A stretch of DNA of 39,855 nt from Nitrosomonas sp. GTDB lineage: Bacteria > Pseudomonadota > Gammaproteobacteria > Burkholderiales > Nitrosomonadaceae. The stretch spans positions 1 through 39,855 of the forward strand of contig NZ_JALHQJ010000026.1 in NCBI RefSeq assembly GCF_022842015.1, read 5' to 3'. Both the position numbers and the translations under genes were made by a program. Below are positions 9,372 through 16,665 of this stretch, one piece after another; position 1 is the first letter of the stretch, and each line of letters starts with the position of its first letter. Below the pieces are notes generated by a model. The model was given only the letters and a program-made list of their open reading frames with translations, was not told where the DNA came from and ran no database searches.

Positions 9372-10115
9372 TTAATGTAAGACTACTGCTTCTTTTTGCT
9401 CGCACATCAGGTTAGCGCAATAGGTCTCATGGATTCCATCCAGGAAACCCCATAGTGCATCGCAAGCTTCTTGAGTTGCAGCTAACACTTCTGCTTGTTT
9501 TTCTGGATTATCGGCAAACCGCTCGATGATTGCCCACTCAGCTTGAGAATGATAAACATCGGCCTTTTGATGGACTGAGAAGAATTCATAATCCTCAGGA
9601 TTCTTCATACCATAAAACTTAGCCAATCCATCAATTTTTACCGCAGCAATGTCGGGCACTTGTGATTCAAACGCGTGCAACGCTGCCAGCCCTGCATAGA
9701 AAGGCCGATTTAAGCAAATATCCCGGAATGTAGAAACAAGCTTTTCGGTAGTCGGCAATGCAGATGCATTAGCTAAACTCTTGTCATTTGCACCTAATGC
9801 AAAAGCAAAATTTTTCCATAAAGCCGGATGATTTTTTTCGCCATGTTCTTCATCAATCAGATTTTTCAATACTTCCTGGCGCACGCTGATATCACCGCTA
9901 TTTGATTCCGAATGCATATGTGGCGTATTGAAATGTACTGCGCTTAGATAGGTGGGCTCAGCCAATACATTATAGAAATATTGCTCAGCGTAATGGCGTA
10001 ATTGTCCCTTCGTTAATTTGCCTTCAGTCCAGGCAACATAGAACGGATGTTTAAGCAGATGTTTTTCGCCAATAATGGCAGTGACTTTTTGCTTGAATAT
10101 GGTATTGGTCGTCAT
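9372..10115 (-). CDS. CADD-type p-aminobenzoate synthase (PqqC/TenA-like di-metal oxygenase)
   Basis: The 247-residue protein belongs to the haem-oxygenase-like di-metal oxidase fold. I chose the ATG at 10115 because AAGGAG lies just upstream and the N-terminus then matches Chlamydia CADD. From my memory of the CADD sequence, its key residues all align: Tyr26 (HPFYV, CADD Tyr27) and Lys160 (CADD Lys152). The metal ligands are Glu89, His96, Glu150, His182, Asp186 and His189. CADD makes p-aminobenzoate from its own tyrosine, replacing the chorismate (PabABC) route. A Nitrosomonas europaea homologue is known to support this role. It lies 70 bases downstream of metE on the same strand. Substrate and mechanism are inferred from residue conservation. 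Confidence 0.88.
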   Translation of the reverse strand: MTTNTIFKQKVTAIIGEKHLLKHPFYVAWTEGKLTKGQLRHYAEQYFYNVLAEPTYLSAVHFNTPHMHSESNSGDISVRQEVLKNLIDEEHGEKNHPALWKNFAFALGANDKSLANASALPTTEKLVSTFRDICLNRPFYAGLAALHAFESQVPDIAAVKIDGLAKFYGMKNPEDYEFFSVHQKADVYHSQAEWAIIERFADNPEKQAEVLAATQEACDALWGFLDGIHETYCANLMCEQKEAVVLH

Positions 10116-10185
10116 GATTACTCCTTTTAAACCGTGATGGATAAAGTGTTGCATATCATCGCTAAATAACATCGGCAAGTCAAAT

Positions 10186-12486
10186 TTAGCTGATCTGTCC
10201 CGTGCTTAAATTGCGGGCTAAATGCCGGCTGGCAGCTATCATATTGTGCAATGCCGGTTTTACTTCTTCCCAAGTACGCGTTTTTAGCCCGCAATCCGGA
10301 TTCACCCACAAACGCGCAACAGGTATTCGTTGCGCAGCTTTCTCCATTAATTCAATAATAGAATCAACAGAAGGTATATTGGGTGAGTGGATATCATACA
10401 CCCCTGGGCCAATTTCATTCGGATATCGGAACTGATTAAAGGCATCCAGCAGCTCCATATCTGAGCGCGACGTCTCAATTGTAATTACATCAGCATCCAT
10501 GCGTGCTATCGCCGCCATAATGTCATTGAATTCCGAATAACACATATGCGTATGAATTTGTGTTTCATCTTTTACGCCGTTTGCGGTGATACGGAATGCA
10601 CGAATAGCCCAGTCCAGATAATCATTCCATTGCGATTTTCTGAGCGGCAGTCCTTCTCTCATTGCAGCTTCATCAATCTGAATAATTTTAATGCCCACTT
10701 GTTCCAAAGCCAGAACTTCATCGCGTATCGCAAGCGCCAACTGCATGCATGTTTGTGCACGAGACTGATCATCACGCACAAATGACCAATTCAGCATCGT
10801 CACTGGGCCCGTAAGCATTCCTTTCATCGGCTTACGGGTAAGCGATTGAGCATATTGAATCCATTCTGTAGTGATTACATGCGAATGTGAAACATCGCCA
10901 TAAATAATCGGTGGCTTGACACACCGTGATCCATAAGACTGCACCCAGCCAAATTGAGTAAAAGCAAATCCGGCAAGTTGCTCGCCGAAATACTCCACCA
11001 TATCGTTACGCTCCGGCTCACCATGCACCAAAACATCCAGCCCCAATGCTTCCTGTTCACGCACACAAAATTCAATTTCTTTACGCATCGCTTTCTGATA
11101 ATCCGTTTCCAGCAGTTTACCTGCACGAAAATCACGGCGTTTCTGCCTGATTTCCAACGTCTGCGGGAAAGAACCAATCGTTGTGGTAGGAAACAGCGGC
11201 AATCGGAATTGCTTCCTTTGCACGACTGATCGCTGATCATAAGACGATTGACGCATACCCATCGCCTCATTGATTTCACGTACACGCGCTTTCGTATTCT
11301 CGTAATGTACACGTTTGGATTGCTTGCGGTTAGAAACTGACGCGCTATTTTCCTGCAGAATCCCAGAGACACTTTCTCTGCCATGATCCAAAGCATTTGC
11401 CAGCACTTCGATTTCATTTAATTTCTGTGTAGCGAATGCCAGCCACGACCAAATATCTGCGTCGAGTTTCTGCTCACTATCCAGGTCAACCGGCACGTGC
11501 AGTAAAGAACAGGAAGGCGCAAGCCAAAGTCGCTCTTGCAGGCGCGCATGCACCGGCTCCAGCCAATTGAGTGTCTGAGTTAAATCGGTTTTCCAAATAT
11601 TGCGCCCGTTGACAATGCCCAGCGAAAGTATTTTATGCCCGGGTAGCCAGTCTATGACCTTGTCAATTTCGTCACGGGCCGTGACAGCATCCAAATGCAA
11701 TCCCTGAACCGGTAATTCGCAAGCAAGCTGCAGATTGTCTTGCAACTGTCCAAAATATGTCGTCAACATCAGATTGACAGGCGTAGCTTGCAATTGATAA
11801 TAAGCCTTTCGCACAGCATATTTCCACTCTTGTGTCAGTTCCATGACCAGAACTGGCTCGTCGATTTGCACCCAATGAATACCTGCATGCTTGAGTAGAT
11901 CGAGCAATTGCACATAGACGCCGATTAAATCGTCCAATCGATCAAGCTTATCGCTACCATCCTTGGATTTCCCCAGCCATAAATAAGTGACCGGCCCGAG
12001 AATGACCGGTTTAATCTGCTGATGGATTTTCTGAGCTTGTTGGATTTGTTCGAGTAAATGGTCGGCATTCAGCGCAAACCGTGTATTTCGGTTAAACTCG
12101 GGTACGATATAGTGATAGTTGGTATCAAACCATTTTGTCATTTCACCCGCATTAACACATGAATGAACAGCAGCATCGTGTGCCGAACGACCTCTTGCCA
12201 CACGAAAATAATTATCTATCGGATTGCTGGCAGAAAATGAACTGACCCGCTCCGGAATATTGCCCAACATAAAACTCATATCCAGCACATGATCGTATAA
12301 TGAAAAATCACCCACCGGAATCCAATCGAGCATGGATTGATCCTGCCAATGTTGGATGCGAAGGTCTGTTGCGGTGTCAGATAAAGCTTGTTCAGAAATG
12401 TCACCTTTCCAGTATTTTTCCAAGGCAAATTTTAATTCCCGGTTTCTACCAATGCGCGGAAACCCAAGATTGTGTGTTGTTACCAT
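10186..12486 (-). CDS. metE: Cobalamin-independent methionine synthase
   Basis: The 766-residue zinc enzyme transfers a methyl group from 5-methyl-tetrahydropteroyl-polyglutamate to homocysteine. The zinc ligands are present: His647 and Cys649 (HMCYSEF), Glu671 and Cys732 (NPDCGLKTR). The N-terminal half is the usual duplicated barrel. I prefer the ATG at 12486, giving [13 protein letters not shown] as in other MetE proteins; an in-frame ATG at 12504 is possible. It is divergent from metR over about 100 bases, the classical arrangement for MetR control. The CADD-type gene follows after 70 bases. Confidence 0.96.
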   Translation of the reverse strand: MVTTHNLGFPRIGRNRELKFALEKYWKGDISEQALSDTATDLRIQHWQDQSMLDWIPVGDFSLYDHVLDMSFMLGNIPERVSSFSASNPIDNYFRVARGRSAHDAAVHSCVNAGEMTKWFDTNYHYIVPEFNRNTRFALNADHLLEQIQQAQKIHQQIKPVILGPVTYLWLGKSKDGSDKLDRLDDLIGVYVQLLDLLKHAGIHWVQIDEPVLVMELTQEWKYAVRKAYYQLQATPVNLMLTTYFGQLQDNLQLACELPVQGLHLDAVTARDEIDKVIDWLPGHKILSLGIVNGRNIWKTDLTQTLNWLEPVHARLQERLWLAPSCSLLHVPVDLDSEQKLDADIWSWLAFATQKLNEIEVLANALDHGRESVSGILQENSASVSNRKQSKRVHYENTKARVREINEAMGMRQSSYDQRSVVQRKQFRLPLFPTTTIGSFPQTLEIRQKRRDFRAGKLLETDYQKAMRKEIEFCVREQEALGLDVLVHGEPERNDMVEYFGEQLAGFAFTQFGWVQSYGSRCVKPPIIYGDVSHSHVITTEWIQYAQSLTRKPMKGMLTGPVTMLNWSFVRDDQSRAQTCMQLALAIRDEVLALEQVGIKIIQIDEAAMREGLPLRKSQWNDYLDWAIRAFRITANGVKDETQIHTHMCYSEFNDIMAAIARMDADVITIETSRSDMELLDAFNQFRYPNEIGPGVYDIHSPNIPSVDSIIELMEKAAQRIPVARLWVNPDCGLKTRTWEEVKPALHNMIAASRHLARNLSTGQIS

Positions 12487-12532
12487 AATTTCATCACCAC
12501 TCATAAATATTGATTGAGTTATTGTACGAGTA

Positions 12533-12547
12533 TTGATCAATGAGCAA
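12533..12547. promoter_or_regulatory. Candidate LysR-type (MetR) operator between metE and metR
   Basis: TTGATCAATGAGCAA is a near-palindrome (12 of 15 positions symmetric) with the T-N11-A form used by LysR-type regulators. It overlaps the perfect palindrome ATTGATCAAT (12532-12541). It sits midway between the two divergent starts. It does not match the E. coli MetR consensus TGAA-N5-TTCA, so the assignment is tentative. Confidence 0.4.
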
Positions 12548-12587
12548 TAATGATAACTTTTGACCTATCAATAAGGTTTTCTCATAA

Positions 12588-13487
12588 ATGATCGAACACA
12601 GCCACCTTAAGATTATTTACGCGCTTCATATCAATGGTACGCTTACTGAAGCTGCCAATGCGCTATGTTTAAGCCAACCCGCCTTATCACATCAGATTAG
12701 CTACCTGGAAAGGAAACTAAGCGTTGCGCTATGGGAACGTGAAGGCCGCAACTTGCGTTTGACACAAGCAGGAAAACTCCTGCTAGAAGTAGCCAACCAA
12801 GTATTACCGGTTTTGTCCCAAGCGGAAAAAACACTTGGGGCCTACAGCGAAGGCCGGCAAGGAATTTTACGCATCGGTGTGGAATGCTACCCGTGCTTTG
12901 AATGGCTCACGGGGATGATTGGCCAGTACATGCGGAAAATGCCTGAGATGGATATCGATATCGTGCAAAAATTCCAATTCACCGGATTGGAAGGTTTGCT
13001 AAACCATCATATCGATGTTTTGGTCACACCCGACATGGTCAAAAAAGAACCTATCGCTTATGAAACCTTGACTGAATATCAATTGGTATTGCTCGTATCT
13101 GCGGATCATCCGTTGGCAGATATAAAGCATGTAACGCCTGAACTTCTGGGCAAGGAAACCTTGTTAACTTTCCCAGTGCCACTGGAGAGACTGGATATTC
13201 TGACGCATTTTATGACGCCCGCACACCTTGAACCAGCCAAGCTAAAGCAAATAGAGTCCTTAGAAATCATGTTACAAATGACCGCGCTCAAGCGCGGAGT
13301 TTGTATCTTGCCCGAATGGCTGGCCGATATTAAAGGCAAAGAGCTCAGACTCAGAAAAATTCGCATTGGCAAAAAAGGACTGTATCAGAAATTATTACTA
13401 GCAATGCGAGAACCTGACAAGGCTATTCCGTATATCCAGAAATTTATTGCAGTGGGGCAGAAAATAGCAGAAGATTCGACGACATAA
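12588..13487 (+). CDS. metR: LysR-family methionine regulator MetR
   Basis: This is a 299-residue LysR-type regulator. The N-terminal winged helix-turn-helix (about 1-65) has GTLTEAANALCLSQPALSHQISYLE, very close to MetR of enterobacteria. The periplasmic-binding-like effector domain has LRIGVECYPCFEWL and the MetR-like LTEYQLVLLVSADHPLA. MetR activates metE and other methionine genes with homocysteine as co-inducer. The start ATG has an AAGG element 13-16 bases upstream. The divergent neighbour metE supports the call. Confidence 0.94.
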   Translation: MIEHSHLKIIYALHINGTLTEAANALCLSQPALSHQISYLERKLSVALWEREGRNLRLTQAGKLLLEVANQVLPVLSQAEKTLGAYSEGRQGILRIGVECYPCFEWLTGMIGQYMRKMPEMDIDIVQKFQFTGLEGLLNHHIDVLVTPDMVKKEPIAYETLTEYQLVLLVSADHPLADIKHVTPELLGKETLLTFPVPLERLDILTHFMTPAHLEPAKLKQIESLEIMLQMTALKRGVCILPEWLADIKGKELRLRKIRIGKKGLYQKLLLAMREPDKAIPYIQKFIAVGQKIAEDSTT

Positions 13488-13621
13488 CTTCAAGATGTTT
13501 CCGGCAAACAAACATTCAATTGGAACACTTGCAGGATTGCTTTCACTACATTGAACAATGACTTATTATCAGAGTGACATAACATTCTGTCCTACAACAT
13601 GAATAGAGCTTTACTCTGCGC

Positions 13622-13873
13622 TTAAGAATGCTGATGATTCTTACATCCGCATCCAGGTCCATGCACATGATTTACCTGTTCGGTTTTCGGCTGCAGCGAG
13701 TGCATTGCCAGATCACGGCCACGTGCCATGTTGCCGTGCATTGCAGGAGCAGAAAGAATAATTTTTTCTGTTGCACTTCCGCAGGCTAAGCAATTTGGAT
13801 TGGATGCATTGATTGAGTGGCGCATTTCGAATTGTAACTTGCACTGTGTGCACAAATAGTCATAAGTTGGCAT
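13622..13873 (-). CDS. FmdB-family zinc-ribbon protein with His/Cys-rich tail
   Basis: The 83-residue protein starts MPTYDYLCTQC, the typical FmdB/putative regulatory protein N-terminus. Two CxxC pairs (CTQC and CLAC) would form a zinc ribbon in residues 1-40. The tail is unusual: NHVHGPGCGCKNHQHS adds five potential metal ligands (three His, two Cys). The family is widespread and its function is not established. It is convergent with metR and lies downstream of the carbonic anhydrase terminator on the same strand. Confidence 0.8.
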   Translation of the reverse strand: MPTYDYLCTQCKLQFEMRHSINASNPNCLACGSATEKIILSAPAMHGNMARGRDLAMHSLQPKTEQVNHVHGPGCGCKNHQHS

Positions 13874-13919
13874 TTAGAATCGCTATCTATTCATATGATG
13901 TTTCTCAAGAATATTAAGA

Positions 13920-13949
13920 CGTGACCACTTGATATCACAAATGATCACG
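13920..13949 (-). terminator. Probable terminator of the carbonic anhydrase gene
   Basis: On the minus strand CGTGATCA and TGGTCACG form an 8-bp stem (one G-U pair) with a 14-base loop, followed by TCTTAATATTCTT. It begins 23 bases after the carbonic anhydrase stop codon. Confidence 0.5.
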
Positions 13950-13972
13950 CTTTCAGTCTGTAGTTCTTGAAT

Positions 13973-14626
13973 TTAGCTCCAACGAGGCGGTTGCTTCCCT
14001 TTGACACCAAATTGATCTGAAGTGACATCGGTTCTAGCTCTTTTTTCAGCGTCTCGTGTGGGCGCTCTCAATCGACGCGTCTCAACTTCCCAAACCCAGC
14101 CGCTGATGACCACATCTTTGGGAATTAGCGGATGGTTCTTAAATGTTTCTATCGTTTTCATACAAGTTTCATCTACATCATCCATCATCCCAATCCATTT
14201 GGCAAAAGCCCCTTGTTCGAGTTTCAATTCGGGCAATGTCGGGTCCAGCGCAATATTATCGGTGTCGACTCCCTTGTCGCGCAACATTTTCTCCAGATCA
14301 GTCGCATTTGCAGAAAGCATGCCGCATTGCGTATGCTGCACTATGACGATTTCCTTAGTGCCAAAAAAATTGCAAGTCAGCATCGCCGAGCGAATTGCAT
14401 CGTCAGTGACGATACCCCCTGCATTGCGGAAACAGTGCGCATCCCCGCCACCTACCGGAGTATCTACTTGGATACCGAGTGCCTCATTGATCGGCAAACG
14501 TTCGTCCATGCAAGTCAGCACCCACAACTTTCGGTTATTATGTCCGTCCGGACCATGGCGGCGACGCTCTGCCCAGTGATCATATGCGGCGACGCGTGCG
14601 CTCAATTCCTCTTTGAGTGTTTTCAA
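13973..14626 (-). CDS. Beta-class carbonic anhydrase (TTG start)
   Basis: The 217-residue zinc enzyme interconverts CO2 and bicarbonate. Zinc ligands are Cys39 (LTCMDERL), His98 and Cys101 (VQHTQCGM), with the Asp41/Arg43 dyad typical of active beta enzymes. The segment DAHCFRNAGG is also family-specific. The start is TTG: an AAGGAG element lies 8 bases before it and there is no in-frame ATG until residue 40. Upstream lie a sigma-54 promoter candidate (14757-14772) and a divergent sigma-54 activator gene. The gene is therefore likely conditionally expressed. It resembles the short Rv1284-like subgroup. Confidence 0.93.
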   Translation of the reverse strand: MKTLKEELSARVAAYDHWAERRRHGPDGHNNRKLWVLTCMDERLPINEALGIQVDTPVGGGDAHCFRNAGGIVTDDAIRSAMLTCNFFGTKEIVIVQHTQCGMLSANATDLEKMLRDKGVDTDNIALDPTLPELKLEQGAFAKWIGMMDDVDETCMKTIETFKNHPLIPKDVVISGWVWEVETRRLRAPTRDAEKRARTDVTSDQFGVKGKQPPRWS

Positions 14627-14756
14627 TTTTGAATCTCCTTGTTAATACGTAGAATTTTAAAATCCTTACTGATCTACTGTTTCATTAGAATTATGACGGT
14701 TGTATAACGGATGCTTAGTCCGTACATCTGGTTATTTTAGATGCATTAAAAATACA

Positions 14757-14772
14757 TGCAATTACCATGCCA
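14757..14772 (-). promoter_or_regulatory. Sigma-54 (-24/-12) promoter for the carbonic anhydrase
   Basis: On the minus strand the sequence reads TGGCATGGTAATTGCA. It matches TGGCAY-N5-TTGCA, with the invariant GG and GC separated by exactly 10 bases. Transcription would start near 14746, giving a leader of about 120 bases. The divergent gene encodes a sigma-54 activator, which supports the call. Confidence 0.75.
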
Positions 14773-14844
14773 CTTAGAAATAAATATATTAATCATCAAT
14801 TACAACAAGTTAACTTTAAAGCATTGCCACATTTGTGCAGCTAT

Positions 14845-14871
14845 GCTTCAATTAGTGAAGCCTAACTTCAC
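14845..14871. promoter_or_regulatory. Tandem overlapping dyads, likely activator binding site
   Basis: Two overlapping inverted repeats share a half-site: GCTTCA-N5-TGAAGC (14845-14861) and GTGAAG-N5-CTTCAC (14855-14871). They lie about 75-115 bases upstream of the sigma-54 promoter, a usual enhancer distance. They also end 16 bases before the activator's own start codon, so they may serve autoregulation. Confidence 0.55.
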
Positions 14872-14887
14872 ATCCAAGCCATGATCT

Positions 14888-16450
14888 ATGAAAAATAGCC
14901 CTCTATCCGAGTTAACACCCGTCTTTTTTTTGCAAACTTTTATTCTTGAACTGATGCATGCCAGCGAACAACAAGGTCAAAAGCATTGCGAACAATTGAT
15001 TGAGCATATCGCCAAAACTGCTGGATGCTTCTTTGAAGAAACTTATCGAGATAACGCGCACAAAAGCGAGCAGCTCGATGTTGAAAGCTACACCGAACTC
15101 ATACTCGATATTAAGAATAATATTGGCGGTAAATTTTCACTTGTTTCCAGCAATCAGGACTGCATCACTGTTACAAATTCCCGCTGTCCTTTCGGCGAAC
15201 AAGTGACCAATTTTCCTGAGTTATGCAGAATGACCTCCAGTGTATTTGGAGGCATCGCGGCCAGAAACTTTGGTTATGCCAAAGTTGAAATCAAGAAAAG
15301 CATAGCCCGCCAGGATGGTAAATGTGATGTCTGTATTTACACCAACCCCCAAGCGGCAAAAGGGCATGCTGGAATGGAATATACCGATACAACACCCGTC
15401 AAGGAAATTAATGATATAAATGAATTGCAGTGCCGGATTGAGACAAACCTGCAAAGACTTTGGCACAAGCAAAGCAAGCAAATATCAAAAAAACATCAAC
15501 CTCCTGCGATCATAGCAAAATCACCGATGATGCAAAAAATACTGCAATCGATCGAGGTTATTGCACCTACTCCAGCGACGGTGTTAATTCAGGGCCAAAC
15601 GGGCGCAGGTAAAGAATTGATAGCACGCGCCATACACGCGATGAGTGATCGCCACCACAAACCATTTATCACCATTAACTGTGGCGCAATTCCGGAGAGT
15701 CTGATTGAAACCGCTTTGTTTGGACACGAGAAAGGCGCTTTTACTGGCGCCATAGAAGTACACCATGGCTATTTCGAGCGAGCCGAAGGCGGCACTTTGT
15801 TCCTGGACGAAGTTGATTCATTATCGCCCGCTGCACAAACCCGTTTACTTCGTGTAATCCAGGAAGCAGAGCTGGAAAGAGTCGGCGGAAAACAAACATT
15901 GGCGGTTGATGTCAGGATCATCTCAGCCACAAACCAGAATCTGGAAAATCTGGTCAAGCAGGATTTATTTCGCAATGACTTATATTATCGCATCAACGTA
16001 GTCCGCTTAAACATCCCTTCGTTGACCGAGCGACCGGAAGACTTACCTTACCTTGTGCAATTGATTATCCAGCGGTTGAACAATCGGTATAACAAAGAAA
16101 TTGAGTCAGTAAGTCGTGAAGTCATGCAAAAAATACGCGCCTATCATTGGCCAGGTAATGTTCGCGAGCTGGAAAATATTCTTGAGCGCAGCATGCTGTT
16201 TGCCTGTGGCAAAGAAATGACCGAACTGGATTTAGAGCTTCCACTTGAGGTCGGAGATGTTGTGGAATGGAAAGATTTAAAAGAACATACGCTTGCCAAG
16301 ATAGAGAAATCGTTTCTTGAAACAACTTTAAAACAGCATTACGGGAATATAAAAAGTGTCTCTGAAAACATGGGAATCACATCGCGTGCTATTTACGCTA
16401 AGCTAAAGAAATACAAAATCAACTTAGCAGATTTCAGAAGTCATAAGTAG
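14888..16450 (+). CDS. Sigma-54-dependent transcriptional activator with Cys-containing sensor domain
   Basis: The 520-residue enhancer-binding protein has an N-terminal sensory region (about 1-160) with cysteines at 92, 100, 113, 146 and 149. These include SRCPFG and CDVCIY, a pattern recalling the cysteine-bearing MetOD1 or V4R-like ligand domains. The AAA+ domain (about 205-440) has Walker A GQTGAGKE, the sigma-54 contact loop GAFTGA (283-288) and Walker B GGTLFLDEVD. The C-terminus is a Fis-type helix-turn-helix (GNIKSVSENMGITSRAIYAKLKKY). No receiver domain is present, so it senses a ligand, metal or redox state directly. It is divergent from the carbonic anhydrase, its probable target. 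The signal is unknown. Confidence 0.92.
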   Translation: MKNSPLSELTPVFFLQTFILELMHASEQQGQKHCEQLIEHIAKTAGCFFEETYRDNAHKSEQLDVESYTELILDIKNNIGGKFSLVSSNQDCITVTNSRCPFGEQVTNFPELCRMTSSVFGGIAARNFGYAKVEIKKSIARQDGKCDVCIYTNPQAAKGHAGMEYTDTTPVKEINDINELQCRIETNLQRLWHKQSKQISKKHQPPAIIAKSPMMQKILQSIEVIAPTPATVLIQGQTGAGKELIARAIHAMSDRHHKPFITINCGAIPESLIETALFGHEKGAFTGAIEVHHGYFERAEGGTLFLDEVDSLSPAAQTRLLRVIQEAELERVGGKQTLAVDVRIISATNQNLENLVKQDLFRNDLYYRINVVRLNIPSLTERPEDLPYLVQLIIQRLNNRYNKEIESVSREVMQKIRAYHWPGNVRELENILERSMLFACGKEMTELDLELPLEVGDVVEWKDLKEHTLAKIEKSFLETTLKQHYGNIKSVSENMGITSRAIYAKLKKYKINLADFRSHK

Positions 16451-16665
16451 TCGATCCTGAATAACAACAAGCAATTGATGCTAGGCATAAATACTCTGTT
16501 TTTGAATGATCATAACGACTATAAATGTCAAAATAGCATTATATTTCTGGTCGACAGGGTCAGAAAAAACAAAATACTAATTTTTACTATCAAATGCTTG
16601 GGCGTATTTCAGGGGCGACTAAATAATCACCGACATAAGCTAGTGCTTGTTTAGTTTATTGTACT

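Noticed and set aside
10875-11417. 180-codon minus-strand frame inside metE
   Set aside because: Overlaps metE in another frame and shows the Arg/Trp/Cys-rich look of a shadow frame.
14665-14679. 15-base match CTTACTGATCTACTG also present near 23758
   Set aside because: About one such match is expected by chance in a 40-kb window, and the flanks do not match.
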